Positions 46,568-58,500 of a stretch of 64,000 bases of DNA are shown piece by piece. Position 1 is the stretch's first letter; each line of letters opens with the position of its first letter. Made by a program: the position numbers and the translations under genes. The notes beneath the pieces are model-generated. The model was not told the DNA's origin. It saw only the letters and a program-made list of their open reading frames with translations, and made no database searches. The stretch is from Rhizophagus irregularis (taxonomy: Eukaryota; Glomeromycota; Glomeromycetes; Glomerales; Glomeraceae), in NCBI RefSeq assembly GCF_026210795.1, contig NC_089445.1, positions 1,488,001 to 1,552,000 of the forward strand, written 5' to 3'.

Positions 46568-49500
46568 GAAGAATTTGATATAGCAATGGAACAATGTATT
46601 GGATGTGTTAATAGAGGTAATTATACAGCATAAATATATAATATAAAATTAGAATTATCCTGTCAAAACCTTTAAACAATTTTGCAAATATAAACTAACT
46701 ATAGTATATAAAAATTATATTAAATAATTTAGCCCGTAAGTTAATAGGTTATCCTATAATCAAATTAAATTAAATTATAACAGATAATGGAATTAATTAT
46801 TATCTTTACTCTATGTAACTATTTAATGATTAATAATACTATAGTTTGTAAGTTATCAATTATTTAAATTTTTTAGTTTTTTACTTTACTTATTTTACAT
46901 AATATTCAAATAACTAAATTCTTTGTTTAAATAACTAATTAATTATATTACAGCTGGTAAGTTATAATACTTAAGTTAATATTATACTTATTGATTAATG
47001 TTTTAATATAATTTAACTAATTATATTCTTAATTTAAATAAATAGATTGTAAGTAATATATTTAATTTATAGTGAATACATTTCTATTATATTTATATTT
47101 AACTAATTAAAAATTAACAATAATTCAGGGTGTAAGTTATATGATGTCTATATTTCTATTGTTATACAATTTAAGCTAACAAAATTCTTTATTTTAAAAA
47201 ATTATTTAAATAATATAGTTTGTAAGTTATTTATTTAATTCTATTATTACTTATTGTTATAATATTTAGATTTAATTTAAACTAACCAAATTCTTTATTT
47301 AAAAAATTATTTTGTAATTTCTTTTAGATGGTAAGTCATAAGTTATTTATTTAATTCTATTATTACTTATTGTCATAATATTTACATATAATTTTAACTA
47401 ACTAAATTTTTTATTTAAAACATTATTTTGTAATTTATTTTAGATGGTAAGTTATTTATTTAATTCTATTATTGCTTATTGTTATAATATTTACACAACT
47501 AAATTCTTTATTTAAAAAATTATTTTGTAATTTCTTTAGATAGTAAGTTATTTATTTAATTCTATCATTACTTATTGTTATAATATATATAATTTATTAA
47601 ACTAACTAAATTCTTTATTTAAAAAATTATTTTGTAATTTCATTTAGATAGTAAGTTATTTATTTAATTCTATTATTACTTATTGTTATAATATTTATAT
47701 ATAATTAAACTTACTAGTAAATTCTTTATTTAAAAAAATTATTTTGTAATTTCATTTAGATAGTAAGTTATTTATTTAATTCTATTATTACTTATTGTTA
47801 TAATATTTATATATTATTTAAACTAATTAAATTCTTTATTTAAAAATTATTTAAATAATATAGTTTGTAAGTTATTTATTTAATTCTATCATTATATTAC
47901 TTATTGTTATAATATTTATAAATAATTTAAACTAATAACTAAATTCTTTATTGAAAAATTATTTAAATAATATAGGGAGTAAGTTATTTATTTAATTCTA
48001 TTATTACTTATTGCTATAATATTTACATATAATTTAAACTAACTAAATTCTTTATTAAAAAATTATCTAAATAATATAGTGAGTAAGTTATTTATTTAAT
48101 TCTATTATTACTTATTGCTATAATATTTATATATAATTTAAACTAACTAAATTCTTTATTAAAAAATTATTTAAATAATATAGGGAGTAAGTTATTTATT
48201 TAATTCTATTATTACTTATTATTATAGTATTTACATATAATTTAAACTAACTAAATTCTTTATTTAAAAATTATTTTGTAATTTATTTTAGTTGGTAAGT
48301 CATAAGTTATTTATTTAATTCTATTATTACTTATTGTTATAATGTTTAAACTAACTAAATTCCTTATATAAAAAATTATTTAAATAATATAGTTTGTAAG
48401 TTATTTATTTAATTCTATTATTACTTGTTGTTATAATATTTATATATAATTTAAACTAACTAAATTCTTTATTTAAAAAATTATTTTGTAATTTCTTCTA
48501 GATAGTAAGTTATTTATTTAAGGAAAGAACATTTTTACGCGGGTGCGTAGCAATGCACCCGCTTTTTGGTATAGTAAATATGTCAATCAATTTTTATCCC
48601 ATAACATCATTAAATTTTCTGATTTTTGAATAAATGTCGCATAAACTTTATGCACATATTATAAAGCTTTTAAAAGACACGTACTATGCGTATTTTAGCT
48701 TGCCCTACAACTTTACTTAAAGACTGAAGTATGGTTTAGAATGGTGTTTTTGACTTTTATATATGATATATTATAAAGGATGTGTTGCAATGCACCTGCA
48801 TATAAAATTTAAACCCTTTAATTAATTCTATTATTACTTATTGTCATAACGTTTACATATAATTTAAACTAACTAAATTTTTTATTTAACAAATTATTTT
48901 GTAATTTATTTTAGATGGTAAGTTATTTATTTAATTCTATTATTACTTATTGTTACATATAATTTAAACTAACTAAATTCTTTATTTAAAAAATTATTTT
49001 GTAATTTCTTTTAGATGGTAAGTTATTTATTTAATTCTATTATTACTTATTGTTATAATATTTACATATAATTAAACTAATTAAATTCTTTATCTAAAAA
49101 ATTATTTAAATAATATAGGGAGTAAGTTATATATTTATTGTTATAATATTTATATATAATTTAAACTAACTAAATTCTTTATTTAAAAATTATTTTGTAA
49201 TTTCTTTTAGATGGCAAGTTATTTATTTAATTCTATTATTACTTATTGCTATAATATTTATATATAATTTAAACTAACTAAATTCTTTATTTTACATAAT
49301 ATAGAGAGTAAGCTATTTATTTAATTCTATTATTACTTATTGCTATAATATTTACATATAATTAAATTCTTTATTTAAATTATTTTATGATTTATTTTAG
49401 TTGGTAAGCCATAAGTTATTTTTTAATTCAATCATTACTTATTATTATAATATTTACATATAATTTTAACTAAATAAATTCTTTATTTAAAAAATTAATT

Positions 49501-52500
49501 AAATAATTTAGAGGGTAAGTTAATTATTTAATTCTATTATTACTTATTGTCATAATATTTACATATAATTTAAACTATCTAAATTCTTTATTTAACAAAT
49601 TATTTAAATAATATAGGGTGTAAGTTATTTATTTAATTCTATTATTACTTATTGTTATAATATTTACATATAATTTAAACTAACTAAATTCTTTATTTAA
49701 AAAATTATTTAAATAATATAGGGAGTAAGTTATTTATTTTAATTCTATTATTATTTATTGTTATAATATTTACATATTATTTAAATTATAATAATATAGA
49801 GAGTAAGTTATTTATTTTTCAATTCTATTATTACTTATTGTTATAATATTTACATATAATTTAAACTAACTAAATTCTTTACTTAAAAAATTATTTAAAT
49901 AATATAGGGAGTAAGTTATTTATTTAATTCTATTACTTATTGCTATAATATTTATATATAATTTAAATTAACTAAATTCTTTATTTAAAAATTAATTAAA
50001 TAATATAGAGTGTAAGTTATTTATTTAATTCTATTATTACTTATTGTTATAATATTTATATATAATTTAAACTAACTAATTTCTTTATTTAAAAAATTAT
50101 TCAAATAATATAGGGGGTAAGTTAATTATTTAATTCTATTATTACTTATTGTTATAATATTTACATATAATTTAAACTAACTAATTTCTTTATTTAAAAT
50201 TATTTAAATAATATAGAGAGTAAGTTATTTATTTAATTCTATTATTACTTATTGTTATAATATTTATATATAATTTAAATTAACTAAACTTCTTTTTTAA
50301 AATTATTTTGTAATTTATTTTAGTTGGTAAGTAATAAGTTATTTTTTTAATTCTATTATTACTTATTGTTATAATATTTACATATAATTTAAACTAATTA
50401 AATTCTTTATTTAAAAAATTATTCAAATAATATAGGGGGTAAGTTAATTATTTAATTCTATTATTATTTTAATACTTATTGTTATAATATTTACATATAA
50501 TTTAAACTAACTAAATTCTTTATTAAAATTATATAAATAATATAGATAGTAAGTTATTTATTTCATTCTATTATTACTTATTGTTATAATATTTACATAT
50601 AATTTAAACTAACTAAATTCTTTATTTTAAAATTATTTTGTAATTTCTTTTAGATGGTAAGTTATTTATTAATTCTATTATTAATTATTGTTATAATATT
50701 TGCTACATATAATTTAAACTAACTAAATTCTTTATTTAATAGATCGTAAATTATAAATTATTTATTTTTCAATTCTATTATTACTTATAATATTTACATA
50801 TAATTTAAATTAATTAAATCTTTATTTAAAAATTATTTAAATAATATAGGGAGTATGTTATTTATTTAATTATATTAGTACTTATTGTTATAATATTTAC
50901 ATATAATTTAAACTAACTAAATTCTTTATTTAATAGACTGTAAGTTATAAGTTATTTATTATTACTTATTGTTATAATATTTACATATAATTTAAACTAA
51001 CTAAATTATTGAAAAATTATTTGTAATTTCTTTTAGATGGTAAGTTATTTATTTAATTCTATTATTACTTATTGCTATAATATTTACATATAATTTAAAC
51101 TAACTAAATTCTTTATTTAATAGATCGTAAGTTTTAAGTTATTTATTTTTTTAATTCTATTATAACTTATCGTTATAATATTTACATATAATTTAAACTA
51201 ACTTAAATCTTTATTTTAAAAAATTATTTAAATAATATAGCTCGTAAGTTATTTTTTTAATTCTATTTTTATTGTTATAATATTTACATATAATTTAGAC
51301 TAACTGATTTCTTTATTAAATAGATCGTAAGTTATAAGTTATTTATTTAATTCTGTTATTACTTATTGTTATCATAATATTTACATATAAATTAAACTAA
51401 CTAAATTCTTTATTTAAAAAATTATTTTGTAATTTATTTTAGTTGGTAAGTCATAAGTTATTTATTTAAATCTATAATTACTCATTGTTATAATATTTAC
51501 ATATCTGATATAATTTAAACTAACTAAATTTTTTATTTAATAGATCGTAAGTTATAAGCTATTTATTTAATTCTATTATTACTTATTGATATAATATTTA
51601 TATATAATTTATTAAACTAACTTAATTCTTTATTTAAAAAATTATTTTATAATTTATTTTAGTTGGTAAGTCATATCTATTATTACTTATTGTTATAATA
51701 TTTACATATAATTTAGACTAACTAAATTCTTTATTTAATAGATTGTAAGTTATAAGTTATTTATTTTTTTAATTCTATTATTACTTATTGTTATAATATT
51801 TACATATAATTTAAATTAACTAAATTCTTTATTTAAAAAATTATTTATATAATATAGATAGTAAGTTCTTTATTTAATTCTATTATTACTTATTGTTGTA
51901 ATATATATTTACATATAATTTAAGCTAACTAAATTCTTTATTTAAAAAATTATTTAAATAATATAGAGAGCAAGTTATTTATTTAATTCTATTATTACTT
52001 ATTGCTATAATATTTACATATAATTTAAACTAACTAAATTCTTTATTTAAAAAATTGTTTAAATAATATAGTTCGTAAGTCATTTATTTAATTCTATTAT
52101 TAATTATTGTTATAATATTTACATATAATTTAAGCCAACTAAATTCTTTATTTAAAAAATTATTTTATAATTTATTTTAGTTAGTAAGTCATAAATTATT
52201 TATTTAATCCTATTAGGGTGCTGTCAGTTATTACCTAATATTTTAGGGGGAGGGGTAACTAAAGATCTTAGGTTCGTTATATATAATACTATGTAAGGAA
52301 TTATATATATAACATGTCTTACCTGGGGGGAGGTTAAGCATAAGTTCTTATATTAAAGTGATATTAGGTAAAATCTGACAGTGCCCTTATTATTTATTGT
52401 TATGATATTTACATATAATTTGAACTAACTAAATTATTTATTTAAAAAATTATTTAAATAATATAGGGGGTAAGTTATTTATTCAATTCTATTATTACTT

Positions 52501-55500
52501 ATTATTATAATATTTACATATAATTTAAACTAACTAATTCTTTATTTAAAAAATTATTTTGTAATTTATTTTAGATGGTAAGTTATTTATTTAATTCTAT
52601 TAACACTTATTATTATAATATTTACATATAATTTAAACTAACTACTAATTCTTTATTTAAAAAAATATTTTTGTAATTTCTTTTAGATAGTAAGTTATTT
52701 ATTTAATTCTATTGTTATTTATTGTTATAATATTTACATATAATTTAAACTAACTAAATTCTTTATTTAAAAAATTATTTTTTAGTTGGTAAGTCATAAA
52801 TTATTTATTTAATTCTATTAGGGTGCTGTCAAATATTACCTAATATTTTAGGGGGTAACTAAAGATCTTAGGTTACATATAATACAATATAAGGAATTAT
52901 ATATATAATATATCTTACCTAAGGGGGGAGGGTAAGCTCTTATATTAAAGTGATATTAGGTAATATCTGACAGTACCCTTATTATTTATTGTTATAATAT
53001 TTACATACAGTATAATTTAAACTAACTAAATTCTTTATTTAAAAAATTATTTTGTAATTTATTTTAGATAGCAAGTTATTTTTGATTATATAATTACTTA
53101 TTGTTATAATATTTACATATAATTTAAACTAACTAAATTCTTTATTTAAAAAATTATTTAAATAATATAGCTCGTATGTTATTTTTTAATTCTATTATTA
53201 CTTATTGTTATAATATTTACATATAAATTAAACTAACTAAATTCTTTTTTTAAAAATTATTCTGTAATTTATTTTAGTTAGTAAGTCATAAGTTGTTTAT
53301 TTAATTCTATTAATATTTACATATAATTTAAACTAATTAAATTCTTTATTTAAAAAATTATTTAAATAATATAGGGTGTAAGTTATTTATTTAATTCTAT
53401 TATTACTTATTGTTATAATATTTACATATAATTTAAACTAACAAATTTATTTATTTAAAAAATTATTTAAACATTATAGGGTGTAAGTTATTTATTATTA
53501 CTTATTGTTATAATATTTATATATAATTTAAACTAACTAAATTCTTTATTTAAAAAATTATTTAAATAATATAGGGTGTAAGTTATTTATTATTACTTGT
53601 TGTTATAATATTTACATATAATTTAAACTCTTTATTTAAAAAATTATTTAAATAATATAGTTCGTAAGTTATTTATTTAATTCTATTATAATATTTATAT
53701 ATAATTTAAACTAACTAAATTCTTTATTTAAAAAATTATTTAAATAATATAGCTCGTAAGTTATTTATTTAATTCTATTATTACTTATTGTTATAATATT
53801 CATATATAATTTAAACTAACTAAATTCTTTATTTAAAAAATTATTTAAATAATATAGGGTGTAAGTTATTTAATTAATTCTATTATTACTTATAGTTATA
53901 TATTATTTATATATAATTTAAACTAACTAAGTTCTTTATTTTAAATAATATAGCTTGTAAGTTATTTATTTAATTTTATTATTACTTTAATTTAAACTAA
54001 CTAAATTCTTTATTTATTTAAATAATATAGGGAGTAAGTTATTTATTTAATACTATTATTACTTATTTTTATAATTTTACATATAATTTAAACTAACTAA
54101 ATTCTTTATTTAAAAAATTATTTAAATAATATAGAGAGTAAGTTATTTATTTAATTCTATTATTACTTATTTTTATAATATCTACATATAATTTAAACTA
54201 ACTAAATTCTTTATTTGATAGGTTGTAAGTTATAAGTTATTTATTTTTTTAATTCTGTTATTACTTATTGTTATAATATTTATGTATAATTTAAACTAAC
54301 TAATTTCTTTATTTAAAAAATTATTCAAATAATATAGTTTGTAAGTTACTTATATAATTCTATTATTACTTTCTGTTATAATATTTACATATAATTTAAT
54401 CTAACTAAATTCTTTATTTAAAAAATTATTTTATGATTTATTTTAGTTGGTAAGTCATAAATTATTTATTTAATTCTATCATTATTTATTATTATAATAT
54501 TTACATATAATTTAAACTAACTAAATTTCTTATTTAAAAAATTATTTAAATAATGTAGAGGGTAAGTTTATTATTTAATTCTAATATTACTTATTGTTAT
54601 AATATTACATTATAATTTAAACTAACTAAATTCTTTATTTAATAAATTATTTTGTAATTTCTTTTAGATGGTATGTTATTTATTTAATTCTATTATTACT
54701 TATTGTTATAACATTTACATATATATAATTTAAGGCAATTTCTATTTGTACACGGGGTGTTTAAACACGGGTCATATTAGTAAATTAAAAACGGCATTCA
54801 AAACCTCCTTTAATGCCTTAAGTAAACTTGCAGAGCAGGTGAAAATACATATATTTATCTGTAATATAATAAGAATAAAAAGTAAAAGAGTATAATGTCG
54901 GTAGCATTCAATTTCAAATTAAAAAACAAAAAATTAGTCTATTAAAAATTATATTTATATGACCTGTGTACAAACACCCCGTGTAAACCTAGAAATTTTC
55001 ATAATTTAAACTAACTAAATTCTTTATTTAAAAATTATTTTGTAATTTTTTTTAGATAGTAAGTTATTTATTTAATTTTATTGTTATAATATTTACATAT
55101 AATTTAAACTAACTAAATTCTTTATTTAAAAAATTATTTTGTAATTTCTTTTAGATAGTAATAAGTCATTTATTTAATTCTATTATTACTTATAATATTT
55201 ACATATAATTTAAACTAACTAAATTCTTTATTTAAAAATTATTTTGTAATTTATTTTAGTTAGTAAGTCATAAGTTATTTAAAATTCTATTATTACTTAC
55301 TTATTATTATAATATTTACATATAATCTAAACTAACTAAATTCTTTATTTAAAAAATTATTTTGTAATTTATTTTAGTTGGTAAGTCATAAGTTATTTAT
55401 TTATTAATTCTATTATTACTTATTGTTATAATATTTACATATAATTTAAATTAACTAAATTCTTTATTTAAAAAATTATTTTGTAATTTATTTTAGTTGG

Positions 55501-58500
55501 TAAGTTGTAAGCTATTTATTTATTCTATTATTACTTATTGTTATAATATTTACATATAATTTAACTAACTAAATTCTTTATTTAAAAAATTATTTTGTAA
55601 TTTCTTTTAGATGGCAAGTCATAAGTTATTTATTTAATTCTATCATTACTTATTGTTATAATATTTACATATAATTTAACTAACTAAATTCTTTATTTAA
55701 AAAATTATTTTGTAATTTCTTTTAGATGGTAAGTCATAAATTATTTATTTAAATTTATTATTACTTATTGTTATAATATTTACATATAATTTAAATTAAT
55801 TAATTTCTTTATTTAAAAATTATTTTGTAATTTCTTTTAGATGGTAAGTTATAAGTTATTTATTTAATTCTATTATTACTTATTGTTATAATATTTACAT
55901 ATTATTTAAACTAACTAAATTCTTTATTTGAAAAATTATTTAAATAATATAGTTTGTAAGTTATTTATTTAATTTTATTATTACTTATTGTTATAAATTA
56001 CATATAATTTAACTAACTAAATTCTTTATTTAAAAAATTATTTTGCATTTATTTTAGTTGGTATTATATCATAAGTTATTATTTAATTCTATTATTACTT
56101 ATTGTTATAATATTTACATATAATTTAACTAACTAAATTCTTTATTTAAAAAATTGTTTTGTAATTTCTTTTAGATGGTAAGTCATAAATTATTTATTTA
56201 ATTCTATTATTACTTATTTTTATAATATTTACATATAATTTAAATTAATTAATTTCTTTATTTAAAAATTATTTTGTAATTTCTTTTAGATGGTAAGTTA
56301 TAAGTTATTTATTTTTTGATTCTATTATTACTTATTGTTATATTATTTACATATAACTTAAATTAACTAAATTTTTTATTTAAAAAATTATTTTGTAATT
56401 TCTTTTAGATGGTAAGTTATAAGTTATTTAATTCTATTATTACTTATTGTTATAATATTTACATATTATTTAAACTAACTAAATTCTTTATTTAAAAAAT
56501 TATTTTATAATTTTTTTAGATAGTAAGTTATTATTTAATTTTATTATTATTACTTATTGTTATAATATTTACATATTATTTAAACTAACTAAATTCTTTA
56601 TTTAAAAAATTATTTTATAATTTTTTTAGATAGTAAGTTATTATTTAATTTTATTATTATTACTTATTGTTATAATATTTACATATAATTTAAACTTTTT
56701 ATTTAAAAAATTATTTAAATAATATAGTTCGTAAGTTATTTATTTAATTCTATTATTACTTATTGTTATATTATTTACATATAATTTAAACTAACTAAAT
56801 TCTTTATTTTAAAAATTATTTTGCAACTTCTTTTAGTTAGTAAGTCATAAGTTATTTATTTAATTCTATTATTACTTATCATTATAATATTTACATATAA
56901 TTTAATTCTTTATTTAAAAAATTACTTAAATAATATAGTTTGTAAGTTATTTATTTAATTCTACTATTACTTATTGCTATATTATTTACATATAATTTAG
57001 ACTAACTAAATTCTTTATTTAAAAAATTATTTTGTAATTTCTTTTAGATGGTAATTTATTTTTAATTCATTTATTAATTATTGTTATAATATTTACATAT
57101 AATTTATACTACTAACTAAATTCTTTATTTAAAAAATTATTTAAATAATATAGTTTGTAAGTTACTTATTTAATTCTATTATTAGTTTATTACTTATTAT
57201 TATAATATTTACATATTATTTAAACTAATAAATTCTTTATTTAAAAAATTATTTTGCAATTTCTTTTAGATGGTGAGTTATTTATTTAATTCTATTATTA
57301 TTTATTACTTATTGTTATAATATTTACATATAATTTAAACTAACTATACTCTTTATTTGAAAAATTATTTTTAATTTCTTTTAGATGGTAAGTTATATTT
57401 TTTAATTCTATTATTACTTATTATTACAATATTTACATATATTTAAACTAATCAAATTCTTTATTTAAAAAATTATTTAATAATATAGCTTGTAAGTTAT
57501 AAGTTATTTCTATTGTTATATATTTTATATAATATTTATTTGTTAGCTGTATTCTTTTATTTTAAAATTTCTATTACTTTAGTTGGTAAGTTATGAAATA
57601 TAGCTTATTATTATATATATTTATACAAAAACTAAGACATATATTATTTTAAATTCCTATTTAAATTTTAGAGTAAGTGTTAATTTTAGTGTAAATTTTA
57701 TTATAAACTTTTATATAATTTTAATTATTTAAATTTATAGATTTGGAAAAAGTGGAAACATAATCATAGATGAATTTATTCTTGAGAAAAAGTTAAGATG
57801 GATTCCTTATAATAAATTTAAAAGTGTTGAATATCTTGATAAAGGAGGATTTGGTACTATATACAAAGCTATTTGGTCAAATTATGATGGAGATAGAGAA
57901 GTAATTCTTAAGTGTCATAGTAATTTAAATGAAAATTTAGATGAATTTTTAAATGAAGTATGATAGTGTATTATTATTTTTTAATTTAAATTATAATTTA
58001 CTTATATTAATATATTATTATTTTTTATAGTGGAAATATCATGGAAGTTGTTTAGGATCATATGAAATTATTAATTTTTATGGATTTACAAAAAATCCAA
58101 ATACTTCGAAATATATGGCAGTAATGGATTATGCAAACAAAGGTAATTTAAGAAGAAACTTAACAAGAATAATTAAAAGTGATTGGGGTCAAAAATTATG
58201 CATGTTGTATGACATTATTTCTGGACTTAATGATATACATGAAGAAAATCTTATTCATCATGATTTTCATGATGGCAATATTTTAAATCATGATGAACAT
58301 AAAATTTATATATGTGATTTAGGATTATGTCAACCTGTAAAATCATTATTGAAAGAACATAATATTTATGGTGTTGTACCATTTATGGCACCTGAAGTTT
58401 TAAGAGGCAAAACTTATACTCCAGCTAGTGATATATATAGTTTTTCTATGATTATGTGGGAATTTACATCTGGAATACCACCATTTAATAATAGAGCACA

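Larger units (their letters stand above)
46733..57595 (+). other. 96 single-codon microexons (predicted joined reading)
   Basis: Joined behind the G that ends the upstream exon, the triplets are read out of register (third base of one plus first two of the next). The result has no stop in 96 codons: it begins ALSDWFYDDNNIWMR, has a middle with EGWKRKWEIGDND and LRWWFPRSWKSFF, and ends ILIYVYDAF before the GAA codon completed by the 1-nt exon. It is strongly acidic (about 22 Asp) with seven Trp. Reading the triplets in register gives one stop (TGA at 48080); the third register gives many. The open register is the one dictated by the flanking exon. Confidence 0.55.
46617..57740 (+). repeat. Tandem array of about 100-bp intron units, each with a 3-nt exon
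   Basis: Each unit reads GTAAGT, a T/A body, CTAAC, T-rich tract, AG, then three bases. Module starts: 46733 CCC, 46845 TTT, 46954 CTG, 47046 ATT, 47129 GGT, 47219 TTT, 47328 ATG, 47444 ATG, 47540 ATA, 47648 ATA, 47760 ATA, 47864 TTT, 47976 GGA, 48080 TGA, 48184 GGA, 48292 TTG, 48393 TTT, 48502 ATA, 48915 ATG, 49015 ATG, 49119 GGA, 49211 ATG, 49305 AGA, 49401 TTG, 49512 AGG, 49617 GGT, 49722 GGA, 49800 AGA, 49908 GGA, 50009 AGT, 50114 GGG, 50217 AGA, 50324 TTG, 50436 GGG, 50546 ATA, 50654 ATG, 50743 ATC, 50850 GGA, 50937 ACT, 51037 ATG, 51124 ATC, 51241 CTC, 51324 ATC, 51443 TTG, 51544 ATC, 51663 TTG, 51742 ATT, 51858 ATA, 51967 AGA, 52072 TTC, 52181 TTA, 52467 GGG, 52575 ATG, 52687 ATA, 52786 TTG, 53068 ATA, 53171 CTC, 53278 TTA, 53375 GGT, 53480 GGT, 53575 GGT, 53661 TTC, 53753 CTC, 53868 GGT, 53954 CTT, 54031 GGA, 54135 AGA, 54222 GTT, 54338 TTT, 54447 TTG, 54559 AGG, 54668 ATG, 55056 ATA, 55155 ATA, 55260 TTA, 55378 TTG, 55497 TTG, 55611 ATG, 55736 ATG, 55851 ATG, 55953 TTT, 56058 TTG, 56175 ATG, 56290 ATG, 56409 ATG, 56520 ATA, 56630 ATA, 56728 TTC, 56837 TTA, 56939 TTT, 57048 ATG, 57164 TTT, 57270 ATG, 57385 ATG, 57489 CTT, 57593 TTG. 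Spacing is 77-125 bp except at the transposon insertions. Donors are GTAAGT in 82 of 96. Confidence 0.85.

Noticed and set aside
48080-48082. TGA triplet as a premature stop in the microexon array
   Set aside because: The triplets are read in phase 1, so this TGA is split between the codons ATG and AGG and is not a stop.
46617-57740. Plain satellite or centromere repeat, or a CRISPR-like array
   Set aside because: Unit length and A/T richness fit a satellite, but fixed AG-NNN-GTAAGT modules, intact flanking exons and phase agreement are not explained by it. There are no conserved repeat/unique spacer pairs as in CRISPR.
46616-57741. One single 11-kb intron between the two outer exons
   Set aside because: The donor is phase 1 and the kinase acceptor phase 2, so direct joining breaks the frame; the length would also be extreme for these introns. 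Not fully excluded without RNA.
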